NCBI GenBank assembly: GCA_029945625.1
Contig: JAQSCW010000012.1
Span: 1-39,329 of the forward strand
Origin: a bacterium
Lineage (GTDB): Bacteria > Bacteroidota > Bacteroidia > B-17B0 > Aurantibacillaceae
Direction: 5' to 3'
Length of the DNA: 39,329 nucleotides
This document shows, piece after piece, positions 18,043 to 27,229 of the stretch. Made by a program: the position numbers and the translations under genes. Positions within the stretch are counted from its first letter, which is position 1; every line of letters starts with the position of its first letter. The notes beneath the pieces were generated by a model. It was not told where the DNA came from and ran no database searches. It saw only the letters and a list, made by a program, of their open reading frames with translations.

Positions 18043-19797
18043 ATGACGCTCGCACTTCGGAAACCCGGCCTTGCCCTCACTTTTTTTTTGCTTGTGCAAA
18101 TTGGCCTCTGCCAAATTCCTAAACAAGGCTCTGTTTTGCATTATACCGAAGTGTATTTTGAAACTAATTTTGTAGCAGGCGCTTCACGCTACGAACTCCG
18201 TGTATACGGAGATTCATTGCACACAAACCTCATCGGTAAGAAGGAGAGTATGCTTCCGGCTTTTTGGGTGAAAGATTTGAAGTGGGGGCATCCTTATTGG
18301 TGGACAGTAAACGCACAGGCAGAAAAGGGTACTTTGTCCTCCTCCGAAATTTATCAAAAATTCACCCTGCAGAACAAAATTAATGCGCTTTATGTTGCCG
18401 ATACCAAAATGGATGTGAAGTGCGATAAGTCTGATAAAAATGCCGGCGGACTAATTGTACTCGATCACGCCAGAGGGATCTTTGATAGGGAAGGGAAACA
18501 GATTTGGGCCCTGCCTACTATTAAAGGTCTGATAGATCCGCGAAAGCTGATCCGCGATCTGAATGTTACTTTTGATCATCATATTACTGTACTTGCCGGC
18601 CCGCAGCCGGTAGAGCTGGATTTTGAAGGCCACGTGCTGTGGAGAGCTCCTTATCCACTTATTATGGGAGGAGACACCATTATTTATCACCACGATTTTA
18701 AGAAATATGAAAACGGACATTATTTTGTTTTGGGAAATAAAAAAGTTTCGCGGAAAGTAACGGGCGCTTACCCTGACAGTGTGTTGAAAATTGAGGCTAA
18801 CATGTATTACAAAAATGATACCTTAGTTAAGAGAACGGTACATGGCATGTTATTGGAGTTTGATGAGAATGGAAAGCTGGTGTGGTTTTGGGAGAGCAAT
18901 AGTTATATCAGGGACGAAGATCTGAACTATAAGAAAAGTGAAAATGGCACACCCACCTTTGGTACTCATATGAATGCGTTTTCGGTGAATGCCAAAAACA
19001 CAAAAGCGTATTTGGGATTCCGCGATCTTAATAGAATTGTGAGGGTAGACAAAAAAAGCGGAAAGGTGGATCTCAGTTACGGCGAAAAATATCCTTCCGG
19101 GGAAGCACGCATCGGGAACGATCTTTTCAGAGGTCAGCACGATGCCACCATTACAAACCGACACACCCTGCTGGTCTTCAACAATAATAATACACAACGA
19201 GAGGGAAGTGGTGTATCGAGCATACTCGAACTAAAAGAAAATGCAAGTAAGAATGAAGATCTTTTGGTGTGGAAGTTTGATCTTAATTTTGATACACTTA
19301 CTAATGGAAAAAGCACCTCGGCCGGAAATATCAGCGAACTGGCAAATGGCAACCTCTTGGTATGCGGAGGAGTATTGCCGAGAATCTTTGAGGTGAACAA
19401 ATCCAAAGAAATTGTATGGGACGCGTTTATGTTTTCCAAAGGGGGTTCCGACAGTGCTTTCACCTATTTTCCACAATACCGGAGTCACTGGACTTCGCAG
19501 TTGTACTTCTATCACCTCTTGGCAACATGCGATGTTCAGAATAATTCAACAAAAAACAGAATCGAACTAATTTGTGACGTTTATAATACCGGCAATTGCG
19601 AGGATACCTACCTGGTGGAGCTTATACGAAACGAAAAGGAAATAATCCAATCGCACAAAACGCAGGCGCTCAAATCGTGGGAACACGTGCGTGAACAGTT
19701 TCAAATTAAGGGTACTGAAGCTGATCTAAAAACATATCACCTAAAAATCCAATCGATGAACGATCCTCATCTCACAAAAGAACTAACCTTAAACTAA
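18043..19797 (+). CDS. Arylsulfate sulfotransferase-like secreted propeller protein, copy 1
   Basis: Predicted exported protein of 584 aa. A signal peptide (LALTFFLLVQIGLCQ) leads to an N-terminal beta-sandwich (about 30-110) and a six-bladed-propeller-type ASST domain (about 115-470). Positions matching the ASST active site are visible: His216/His217 in YHHDFKK, His309 in THMNAF, Arg327 in GFRDLNR and His366 in GQHDATIT, plus repeated [ED]LDxxGxVLW-type blades. Known ASSTs move sulfate from a phenolic sulfate donor to another phenol in the periplasm; the substrate here is unknown. No T9SS sorting domain is seen. It is 12 nt upstream of a paralogue, with 165 nt of AT-rich, unremarkable sequence before it. 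Confidence 0.8.
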   Translation: MTLALRKPGLALTFFLLVQIGLCQIPKQGSVLHYTEVYFETNFVAGASRYELRVYGDSLHTNLIGKKESMLPAFWVKDLKWGHPYWWTVNAQAEKGTLSSSEIYQKFTLQNKINALYVADTKMDVKCDKSDKNAGGLIVLDHARGIFDREGKQIWALPTIKGLIDPRKLIRDLNVTFDHHITVLAGPQPVELDFEGHVLWRAPYPLIMGGDTIIYHHDFKKYENGHYFVLGNKKVSRKVTGAYPDSVLKIEANMYYKNDTLVKRTVHGMLLEFDENGKLVWFWESNSYIRDEDLNYKKSENGTPTFGTHMNAFSVNAKNTKAYLGFRDLNRIVRVDKKSGKVDLSYGEKYPSGEARIGNDLFRGQHDATITNRHTLLVFNNNNTQREGSGVSSILELKENASKNEDLLVWKFDLNFDTLTNGKSTSAGNISELANGNLLVCGGVLPRIFEVNKSKEIVWDAFMFSKGGSDSAFTYFPQYRSHWTSQLYFYHLLATCDVQNNSTKNRIELICDVYNTGNCEDTYLVELIRNEKEIIQSHKTQALKSWEHVREQFQIKGTEADLKTYHLKIQSMNDPHLTKELTLN

Positions 19798-19809
19798 ATC
19801 AACCACAGC

Positions 19810-21579
19810 ATGATGAAGAAAGCACTTATTTTCCTGTTTTTCCTGATAGTTATTTGTATTCCCCAATGGTCGTATGGCGATGTTATTCCCGCTCAAAATT
19901 CTACAGTACACTACGTACATGTTTATTTTGAAGAAAATTTTTTTAAGGGGACCCTGGAATACGAACTGAAAATTTACAGCGATTCGTCGGCCTTACGCAA
20001 AGATAGCGCAGTGGTAACCCTTAGTAACAACTATCCTGCTTTTAGGGTTCACTATTTGAACTGGGGGAAATCATATTTGTGGCGGGTGAACAATATTAAT
20101 AAAAAGAATAAACGTATTCATACTGGGGACGTTCACACATTTAGTATCGTACCGCGGGTGAATTCTGACTTTTTTAGCGATATCCGACTGGATGTTAGGG
20201 TAAATGACACCACAAAACATTTGGGAGGATACATTGTCATCGATTATTTAAGGGGAATATTTGATCGCAGCGGAAGACCTGTGTGGCTGCTACCCCCAAT
20301 TGCGGGCTATGTAAATACAGGGACACAAATCCGTGACCTCGAATTCACAGCCGAGAACACACTTACTTTTTTGAGTGATAATACTCCTGTTGAATTGGAT
20401 TTGGAGGGAAAGGTTTTATGGAGTCTTCCCAGTCCTTTTGTGTTTGGCAAAGACACCATTACGTTTCATCACGATTTTAAGAAGACGGCACAAGGCACCT
20501 ATTTTATGCTTGGAAACAGGTCGGTATACCGAAAGATGTTGGTAAACTATACCGAAGAACTGAAAAAGCTAAACAGAGATGTGACCTATATTAAGGGGGA
20601 ACCCTATGCTAAAACGGATGTGGCGGTGCTGCTTGAACTTGATCAAACGGGAAAGGTTTTATGGTTCTGGGATTCTAATAATTATCTCACAGATGAGGAT
20701 CTAAATTACAAGAAAACGCCCATCGGATTTCCGCTTGTTTATGCGCACGCAAATGCATTGGGCGTGAATGATGAAAACACAAAAGCTTATATAGGGTTTC
20801 GAGACTTAAGCAGGATAATCAAAATTGACAAACAAAGCAAAAAGGTGGAATTAAGCTATGGAGAAAAATATCCCTCGGGGGAAGCAATGTTTGGAGACGG
20901 CCTTTTCAGGCAACAACACGATGCGCGCGTGACAAAACACAATAGTATTTTTATCTTAAATAATAATGGTGCGCGAAAAACAGCATCCCCTTCCTGTATC
21001 ATGGAGCTAAAGGACAATGTGAGTGCAGGAGACAGTGTGTTATTATGGAAATTCGATCTGGATTTTGATACCCTAACAAACGGGCGCAGTAATTCGGGCG
21101 GCAATATCACCGAAATGCCAAACTCGAACATTCTCTTGTGTGCAGGACAATTAAACAGATTTTTTGAGGTGACCAGAAAAAAAGAAATTGTTTGGGACGC
21201 TTTTGTCTACAGTCTTGGAAAAAAGGACAGCATTTGGCAGCCCATGCCAAATTATCGTTCCAGTTGGATCCCGGAGCTCAAGATGGGGCACATTCTTACC
21301 AAGGTGATTTCAGTAGAAAAAAGAAGAAAGAATTTGCTTCAGGTGGAGCTGACCATTTACAATGTTAACGACAAAGAAGACTCTTATTTGGTGGAGTTTT
21401 TGGATGAAAAAGGCCTTATTCTTTATTCAGAGAAGATTGGTCCCATTAGAAAAGACCTAATGTTCCCCGCGGTATTTAAGTTCTCAAGGGGAGCCGCGCC
21501 TTTAAAAAGCCTTAAAGTCAAGATTAGTTCACTAAATTATCCTGTAATTGTTAAGAACATTGTAATTCCGTTAAAATAA
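19810..21579 (+). CDS. Arylsulfate sulfotransferase-like secreted propeller protein, copy 2
   Basis: This 589-aa paralogue of the preceding gene is collinear over its whole length. Shared landmarks include the [HF]-HHDFKK motif (His220/His221), AHANALGVN (His313), GFRDLSR (Arg331), SYGEKYPSGEA and QQHDARVT (His370). The signal peptide is ALIFLFFLIVICIPQWSYG. All four ASST-type active-site positions are retained, so both copies look competent. The proteins have diverged clearly along their length, so this is an old tandem duplication. The start is one of two adjacent ATGs (19810 or 19813). Co-transcribed with copy 1. The function of the second copy (another acceptor, or a heteromer) cannot be told from sequence. 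Confidence 0.8.
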   Translation: MMKKALIFLFFLIVICIPQWSYGDVIPAQNSTVHYVHVYFEENFFKGTLEYELKIYSDSSALRKDSAVVTLSNNYPAFRVHYLNWGKSYLWRVNNINKKNKRIHTGDVHTFSIVPRVNSDFFSDIRLDVRVNDTTKHLGGYIVIDYLRGIFDRSGRPVWLLPPIAGYVNTGTQIRDLEFTAENTLTFLSDNTPVELDLEGKVLWSLPSPFVFGKDTITFHHDFKKTAQGTYFMLGNRSVYRKMLVNYTEELKKLNRDVTYIKGEPYAKTDVAVLLELDQTGKVLWFWDSNNYLTDEDLNYKKTPIGFPLVYAHANALGVNDENTKAYIGFRDLSRIIKIDKQSKKVELSYGEKYPSGEAMFGDGLFRQQHDARVTKHNSIFILNNNGARKTASPSCIMELKDNVSAGDSVLLWKFDLDFDTLTNGRSNSGGNITEMPNSNILLCAGQLNRFFEVTRKKEIVWDAFVYSLGKKDSIWQPMPNYRSSWIPELKMGHILTKVISVEKRRKNLLQVELTIYNVNDKEDSYLVEFLDEKGLILYSEKIGPIRKDLMFPAVFKFSRGAAPLKSLKVKISSLNYPVIVKNIVIPLK

Positions 21580-21631
21580 GGATTTATTAAAAAAATACTT
21601 TATATTTATCCTATAAACCAAACCCCTAATT

Positions 21632-23737
21632 ATGAAAAAACTATTACTCACCTTAATTACACTTTTCGGAATTGTTGAAGGAGCTTCTGCACAATGTGCA
21701 ATTACCTCTACCCCTTTTCAGAACTGCAGCTACTATGGAGACAGGATCACAGCCTTTTCGCTCAATAGCATTCCTTCTGTTGGGAACGCCGGCTGCGCGC
21801 CAAGCGGATACAGTTTGTATGCTACTCCAATAAGGACCTTGCAGATGGGAAACACGTATTCTTGGACAGCTTCTACGGGAGTAAGTTATGCAAATGGTTT
21901 GGGTATTTGGATTGACTGGAACAATAACGGGCAGTGGGCTGCAAATGAGATTGTGGCCTTCAGAAATTACGCCTTTAATCATTCAGGGACACTTACTGTG
22001 CCCTATAACGCTGCAGTGGGCGTAAACATTCGGATGCGCGTGATGTGCTCCGAATATTACACCTTTGTTGCAAGTACAAATCCTTGTTCAAGTTTAAACG
22101 GCTATGGTGAAACCGAAGATTACAACCTCTACATTGCTTGCCCCGGTGCACTTCCAACTCTAACTGTTGCCAATACGAGTACTTATATTTGTCTTGGCCA
22201 GAGTGCAACTTTAACAGCTTCCGGTGCCCAAAATTACACATGGACCGGTGGTGCAGGAACTGTAACTAATGGAATTGCATTTTCTCCCACTGTTTCTGCA
22301 ACATATACGGTTACGGGGGGAATTTCTGCCTGTCCTGCAGTTACAAATACCGCAGTAAGAACTATCTCTGTAACGGCGGTGCCGCTTGCAGTCACAGCTT
22401 CTCCTTCTTCCACTCAGGTATGTGCGGGGGTCAGCACGACAATAACGGCCGGGGGCGCTTCGAATTATACTTGGACACCTAATAATTTAACCACTTCAGT
22501 CATCGTGGTGAGTCCAACTACCAGTATAACTTATAGTTTGGTGGGATACAACGGCACCGGATGTCCGGGTGCGGCAACAGTTGCTCTGGCCGTGAGTCCA
22601 ATGCCCACCATCGTTGCAACGGCTTCACCTTCTTCCGCATGTGTAGGGTCTACCGTTGCACTTAATGCTACCGGAGCACTTTCGTACACTTGGTCTCCGG
22701 GTGGTGTTGGCCAATCTATTGTTGTTAGTCCAACTGTGGCGACCCTTTATTCCGTATCCGGTTTAAATTCCGCGGGCTGTGCCGGGCAATCTTCTGCAAT
22801 AGTATTAGTTACGGGAAGTCCAACAATAAATGTAACAGCAAGTTCAACTAATATCTGTGTGGGTGGCTCAGTTACCTTGAATGCCAGCGGAGGCAATATC
22901 TATTCATGGACCGGAGGTCCGAACACAAGTTCCTACGTGGTATCGCCCACCACATCCACTTCTTATACAGTAACCGGGACTAACACAACCACCGGTTGTA
23001 GTACGAAAAAAGTAACGAATGTAAATGTATTTGTACCGGCAGTAGCAGTTCAGTCCTCTACTGCCATTTGCTCAGGGGCAGCAATAACGCTAACGGCCTC
23101 TGGTGCGAATGGATACACTTGGACTCCGGGAGGAATAATTCAGAATAACCCGGTTTCTCCGCTTGCCACCACTGTGTACACCCTTACTACCAATTCACAA
23201 ACTACAGGCGTTACAACCTGTGTGACCACACGAACCCTACAGGTAACTGTGAACCCCAACCCAACGGTTACTGCATCTGCGAGTCCTTCCATCATTTGTA
23301 AGTTTGCATCCTCTAACATAACCGCCAACGGTGCCTCCAGTTATGTTTGGAATACTACTGCTACCACTGCTGTTATTTCGGTGACTCCCGGTGTTAGTGG
23401 CACTCAGGTTTACTCTGTTACCGGCACAAATAGTTTTGGTTGTCAAGCGGGTGTTCAGGTTCTGCTTGGCGTAAACAGTTGTTCGGGTTTGCAGGAATTA
23501 AGTAATCAGAATCCTATTAGTATTTACCCTAATCCCAATAAAGGCGACTTCACTATTAAGTATGCACATGATTTGGAACTTAAACTGGTAAATGAATTAG
23601 GACAATTGGTGCAGGAGGTTTCTCTCAACGGCGGCAATAACCATACTGTTTCTATATCACAATTGCCAGCCGGAATCTACTTCCTGGTATATCAAACTGA
23701 TTCGGGACAGGCAATGCAGAAGATTATGGTGAAATAA
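21632..23737 (+). CDS. GEVED / Ig-repeat surface protein with T9SS type A sorting domain
   Basis: Predicted 701-aa secreted adhesin-like protein. Signal peptide MKKLLLTLITLFGIVEGASA, then a GEVED domain (about 25-170) with GIWIDWNNNGQW (91-102) and GYGETEDYNLYI (157-168). Five or six Ig-like repeats of about 75 residues follow (about 175-615), most with [ILV]C-x-G...TLTASGA...YTWTPG and SPT-x-[TS]-x-x-Y-[TS]-[LV] motifs, and a type A sorting domain closes it (ISIYPNPNKGDFTIKY ... LPAGIYFLVYQT ... KIMVK). It lies 52 nt after the second sulfotransferase-like gene in the same direction and is followed by a strong terminator, so the three may form one transcript. Ligand unknown. Confidence 0.87.
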   Translation: MKKLLLTLITLFGIVEGASAQCAITSTPFQNCSYYGDRITAFSLNSIPSVGNAGCAPSGYSLYATPIRTLQMGNTYSWTASTGVSYANGLGIWIDWNNNGQWAANEIVAFRNYAFNHSGTLTVPYNAAVGVNIRMRVMCSEYYTFVASTNPCSSLNGYGETEDYNLYIACPGALPTLTVANTSTYICLGQSATLTASGAQNYTWTGGAGTVTNGIAFSPTVSATYTVTGGISACPAVTNTAVRTISVTAVPLAVTASPSSTQVCAGVSTTITAGGASNYTWTPNNLTTSVIVVSPTTSITYSLVGYNGTGCPGAATVALAVSPMPTIVATASPSSACVGSTVALNATGALSYTWSPGGVGQSIVVSPTVATLYSVSGLNSAGCAGQSSAIVLVTGSPTINVTASSTNICVGGSVTLNASGGNIYSWTGGPNTSSYVVSPTTSTSYTVTGTNTTTGCSTKKVTNVNVFVPAVAVQSSTAICSGAAITLTASGANGYTWTPGGIIQNNPVSPLATTVYTLTTNSQTTGVTTCVTTRTLQVTVNPNPTVTASASPSIICKFASSNITANGASSYVWNTTATTAVISVTPGVSGTQVYSVTGTNSFGCQAGVQVLLGVNSCSGLQELSNQNPISIYPNPNKGDFTIKYAHDLELKLVNELGQLVQEVSLNGGNNHTVSISQLPAGIYFLVYQTDSGQAMQKIMVK

Positions 23738-23761
23738 ACCGAAAAAATCTTAATTATTAAG

Positions 23762-23793
23762 AGGCTGTTTCAAATTGAGACAGCCTTTTTTTT
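23762..23793 (+). terminator. Rho-independent terminator after the GEVED gene
   Basis: A 10-bp stem (AGGCTGTTTC / GAGACAGCCT, one G-U pair) with loop AAATT is followed by a T8 run. It lies 24 nt after the stop at 23737 and ends the sulfotransferase/GEVED run. The remaining AT-rich stretch to 24029 shows no gene. Confidence 0.9.
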
Positions 23794-24029
23794 AGGAAAA
23801 TTATACGATTAAAAATCTAATTCTCTTAAATAGTATATATTAATGACTTTTAGTTAAAGGATACCGGTATGTCTGGGATGAAATTAGCTAATTTAAAAAC
23901 TTGCCAGCGACTAATTAAAATGTGGCTAAACAAGTTCCCTTAAGCTCAAATTTTATTAAAACCAGAGGTCTAAGTGTCCGAATGTCTGATTTATTGTTAA
24001 AGTAATTACTAAAATTGCTAGTAACTTTT

Positions 24030-24605
24030 TCATTTTAATTTAGTTTTAAGTTTTAGTAAAAGAATAATAATTAAATATAAAGAACACGAGATAACCAGTG
24101 CAAACGGGATAAACCAGTTTCCTGAAATTTCCGTAACTCTTACTGGAGAATCAACAAAGCCAACATAGAAAGAACCCTCACCAACATACAAACCCACTTC
24201 ATTCGGATAAATTAATTTTAAGACTATCAGAACCGGAAAACAAAATAGTAAAAGGAATAAAACGAAAAGAATAATGTAAATAATTCCATTTGAAATATTT
24301 AATATTAAGGCTTGAAATAGAAATTTAGGGTTAAAGGTCTTTATTGCTTGCTCTGTTTTTTTTGTAGCAATGGCTTCTTTTAAAGTTTCCTCCGGTGGCC
24401 CTAATCTTTCTATGATATTTAAAAGATTTTCCATTTCATCTTCAGCTTCGGTATTTGCCAGGAATTCATAGATGTAGCTATTGATTTCCAGCAAACAATC
24501 TTCTTTATCTGCTTTTGAAAGTATTTTAATTGTTTTTTGACAACGATTAATGTAGTCATCGTAAACGCGTTGTGCGCTTTTGCTTTTAAATTGTATAGAT
24601 TTCAT
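24030..24605 (-). CDS. HAAS-type (DUF1700-like) membrane protein paired with PadR
   Basis: Predicted 191-aa membrane protein. The N-terminal half (about 10-90) is a helical HAAS-like signalling domain (YDDYINRCQKTIKILSKADK ... ERLGPPEETLKEAI) and the C-terminal half has two hydrophobic spans (about 107-133 and 166-186) separated by a loop that includes GEGSFYVGF. Proteins of this kind are commonly encoded directly after PadR repressors and are thought to couple the regulator to a membrane signal; the mechanism is inference. Its ATG overlaps the padR stop (ATGA, 24602-24605), so translation is coupled. No further gene follows in the operon. Confidence 0.72.
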   Translation of the reverse strand: MKSIQFKSKSAQRVYDDYINRCQKTIKILSKADKEDCLLEINSYIYEFLANTEAEDEMENLLNIIERLGPPEETLKEAIATKKTEQAIKTFNPKFLFQALILNISNGIIYIILFVLFLLLFCFPVLIVLKLIYPNEVGLYVGEGSFYVGFVDSPVRVTEISGNWFIPFALVISCSLYLIIILLLKLKTKLK

Positions 24606-24928
24606 TTTACTATTTTAGTCATTGTCATTTGGATGCTGCTCTTCATTTCCTTTAAAGCTTTTTTACCTAAGTCAGAAATTTGATAATATTTCCTCGGTAT
24701 CCCAGATGGTTGTTCTACCCATTTAGATGTAAGTAAATTGTATTTCATTAATCTTATTAGAAGAGGATAGATTGTTCCTTCCGTAACTTCTAAACCGGCA
24801 GATAATTTTAGTTCCTGTATAAGTTCATAACCATAACACTCTTTCTTACTTAATGCTTTTAAAACAAATAAAGGCAGTATGCCTTTTTTTAATTGAGTAT
24901 CCCAGTTTTGGAGAAATTCGGTTTTCAT
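24602..24928 (-). CDS. PadR family transcriptional regulator
   Basis: Predicted 108-aa winged-helix repressor, of normal length for the small PadR subfamily. Visible are the family N-terminus KKGILPLFVLKALSKKECYG, the recognition region GTIYPLLIRLMKYNLL (about 55-71) and the wing RKYYQISDLGKKAL (about 84-97). It is first in a two-gene operon with the HAAS protein. A perfect 14-bp inverted repeat lies 18 nt upstream of the ATG, so autoregulation is likely. Such regulators often respond to lipophilic or cationic ligands; no ligand can be deduced here. Confidence 0.92.
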   Translation of the reverse strand: MKTEFLQNWDTQLKKGILPLFVLKALSKKECYGYELIQELKLSAGLEVTEGTIYPLLIRLMKYNLLTSKWVEQPSGIPRKYYQISDLGKKALKEMKSSIQMTMTKIVK

Positions 24929-24946
24929 AAGACAAATGTAATAATA

Positions 24947-24979
24947 ATATTAATACATTGTATAACAATGTATTAATAT
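24947..24979. promoter_or_regulatory. Palindromic operator upstream of padR
   Basis: The left arm ATATTAATACATTG (24947-24960) and right arm CAATGTATTAATAT (24966-24979) are perfect inverted repeats separated by TATAA. The inner part holds an ACAT/ATGT pair as in known PadR operators. A candidate -7 box, TACATTTG on the minus strand (24933-24940), lies between the operator and the padR ATG, so bound repressor would cover the -33 region. The rest of the intergenic stretch 24980-25195 shows no gene. Confidence 0.75.
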
Positions 24980-25195
24980 ACAAAATATCTAATTTAAGAG
25001 GCTTCCGGCGACTTAAAATGTATAACAACGAAAAAGGAAAGATAACTGGTCGAGCGCAACGTCTGCATAAATTTAGCGGTAGTGGTTTTTTTAGTCCGCT
25101 TTTCATTAGTTAAAACTTGCACTAAACCCCAAACTGAGATTTGGTCACCATAATTTGAAAGATGTAGTCATACTATATTTTCCCAATAAAAAACC

Positions 25196-27229
25196 CTAAT
25201 ACGCATCGATTATTATTTCAGCATCAATTACTCCAATGATCTTAAAGTCGGTTCGTCTGTTTCGTGCTCTATTATCGGGATTATCACTACCATCCGGATT
25301 TTCGTTGGGGGCTATGGGCACAGTTTCACCATAGCCTTTGGCCCGCAGCCTATCGGCACTAATGCCTTTACTCTGCAAATATTTCACCACACTTTCTGCC
25401 CTTTTTTGCGATAACTTCATATTATAGGCATCGCCCCCTTTGCTATCGGTATGGGACTGGATCTCAACTATCAGTTCGGGATTGGCGTCCAATAATCTCA
25501 GTACTGTTGTATCTAAAACAATTTTACTTGACTCCAAAATATTAGATTTATCAAATTCATATTTGATATTGGGAATATGAATGGGGAGCTTGGGTTTCTT
25601 GAGCATTACCAAATCTCTTCTGAGATCCACAGACGCCACGATCCCTTCGGTGGTTACATCGGCATTTGTTCCCAGGTAATCTTCCATTTTTGCCACTACA
25701 AAATAATCCTGAGCCGGCTCCAGGGCTGTGCTATAATTACCCAGACTGTCGGCAGAAATTGTTTTCACCAGAAACTTTTCTTTGGTTTTTTTATCTCTAA
25801 TATAAAGCGCAATTTCCGCATTTGGAATCACCTGTTCGGGATCGAGGGCATCTCTCACAGTACCTTTTAAAAATAAATGAATGTATTCAGAGTGTTTATA
25901 ATAGTATATATCATCGCAGCAGGTTTTGTTTTTAAGGGCGTTGCCCCCTTTTCTATTGCTCACAAAAAAACCCTCTTCCCGATTGGTAGAAATGGTATAG
26001 TACATTTCATCTGCTCCTGTGTTAACAGGCTGACCCAAATTCTCTGTTCCCGTAAATTTTTTTCCATCGCCCCTTGTCTTAAAAACGTCATAGCCCCCCA
26101 GGCCACCTAAACCATTTGAACTAAAATAAAGTGTGCGGGTATCTGAATCAAAAAAGGGACTCATTTCATCTTGCGATGAATTAATTTTTGATCCCGCATT
26201 TTTAGGAATCTTATACTCGTCTTTTTTAGGATTGTACACGGTGTACCAAATATCCAAACCACCTTTGCCACCGCTACGGTTACTCGCAAAATAGATGATA
26301 TCATTGCCATTCACGGGATCTATTGTAACAGCAGGCATGGTAGAAGTGTATTTGGAACCGTTTATCGGTTTAGGAAGTCTTACCGGTTCGCTCCAGGTGT
26401 CTCCTTCTTTTTTTGACACGTAAATGGCACATACCATTTGATCGAGGTAATTGAGTTTGCAGCGTGTGAAATACACACGTTTTCGATCGGCGCTGAAACT
26501 GGCATTGCCGGTGTGCACCTCATCGTTGTTAAGATTACCCCCAAATTCACCGTCAAACTTCCATTCGCCTTTGTTTCGCGTGGCCAGATACAATTTTCTC
26601 TTCAGGGACTTTGCCGTATCATCTTCCATTTCGTATTCCCGCTTTTCTGTTCTAAAAGAAGTAAACACCAATTGGTCGTCGCTCAAATTAATTGGAGCCG
26701 CCTCTATGTTCACCTTATTAATGGAAGTATCCAGATGTTGAATGATGATTTTTTTCTCAATAGCAAATAATTGCTGCACCGAGTCACAAAGTGAAATCTC
26801 ACGGGTCGCTTGCTTTTTGAGCAGTTTGTCTTTTCCTTTATACTCTTTCTTAAATTTTTGAAAATTTATTTTTGCGCTGTCGTACTGCCCGTTCGATTTC
26901 ATCATCTGCGCATGATAATACAGTGATTCACCCTTTTTCTCTTTGTCGTAGTTATAGGCATTCAAAAATGTGTGTTGTGCTTTCTCATAATCTCTTACTT
27001 TCATATAAGCCTGTCCCAATAACGCCATTGCTTCAGCATCTTTTTTGCCATTCTTTAAGTAGGCATTCAAAAAAGTAATGGCCGAAGAAGGATCGTTTTG
27101 TAGGGGTGCATTTTTGCCTAGACGCTTTAATGTTTTGCCTTTCGCTTGCATTACCATAAGGGTATCTGTTTGAGAAAGCAGGGTCCCAAAACAGAGAATA
27201 AAAAAAAGTATCAATTTAAAATCTCTCAC
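25196..27229 (-). CDS. PorE-like OmpA family protein (TPR, PD40 propeller, CRD, OmpA)
   Basis: Predicted 677-aa envelope protein of a type IX secretion accessory module. Order of parts: signal peptide (LILFFILCFGTLLSQ, no lipobox seen), TPR repeats (about 45-150), a PD40/WD40-like propeller (about 180-440), a carboxypeptidase-regulatory-like domain (about 455-545) and an OmpA C-terminal peptidoglycan-binding domain (about 555-670; EIQSHTDSKG, LSQKRAESVVKYL, GYGE, NRARNRRTDF). This is the architecture of PorE, which tethers the T9SS to peptidoglycan. As it sits beside PorP/SprF and an adhesin, it may serve that system rather than be the core PorE. The start is GTG at 27229, overlapping the porP/sprF stop by 14 nt. 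Confidence 0.87.
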   Translation of the reverse strand: MRDFKLILFFILCFGTLLSQTDTLMVMQAKGKTLKRLGKNAPLQNDPSSAITFLNAYLKNGKKDAEAMALLGQAYMKVRDYEKAQHTFLNAYNYDKEKKGESLYYHAQMMKSNGQYDSAKINFQKFKKEYKGKDKLLKKQATREISLCDSVQQLFAIEKKIIIQHLDTSINKVNIEAAPINLSDDQLVFTSFRTEKREYEMEDDTAKSLKRKLYLATRNKGEWKFDGEFGGNLNNDEVHTGNASFSADRKRVYFTRCKLNYLDQMVCAIYVSKKEGDTWSEPVRLPKPINGSKYTSTMPAVTIDPVNGNDIIYFASNRSGGKGGLDIWYTVYNPKKDEYKIPKNAGSKINSSQDEMSPFFDSDTRTLYFSSNGLGGLGGYDVFKTRGDGKKFTGTENLGQPVNTGADEMYYTISTNREEGFFVSNRKGGNALKNKTCCDDIYYYKHSEYIHLFLKGTVRDALDPEQVIPNAEIALYIRDKKTKEKFLVKTISADSLGNYSTALEPAQDYFVVAKMEDYLGTNADVTTEGIVASVDLRRDLVMLKKPKLPIHIPNIKYEFDKSNILESSKIVLDTTVLRLLDANPELIVEIQSHTDSKGGDAYNMKLSQKRAESVVKYLQSKGISADRLRAKGYGETVPIAPNENPDGSDNPDNRARNRRTDFKIIGVIDAEIIIDAY

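Noticed and set aside
25060-25105. AGCGG ... CCGCT inverted repeat near a T7 run, as a terminator or integron-type site
   Set aside because: Stem of only 5 bp with a long loop containing the T run; no attC-like paired boxes could be defined.
24846-25106. Minus-strand frame of 86 codons overlapping the padR start and operator
   Set aside because: It reads through the palindromic operator and overlaps padR in another frame; no motif, so treated as chance.
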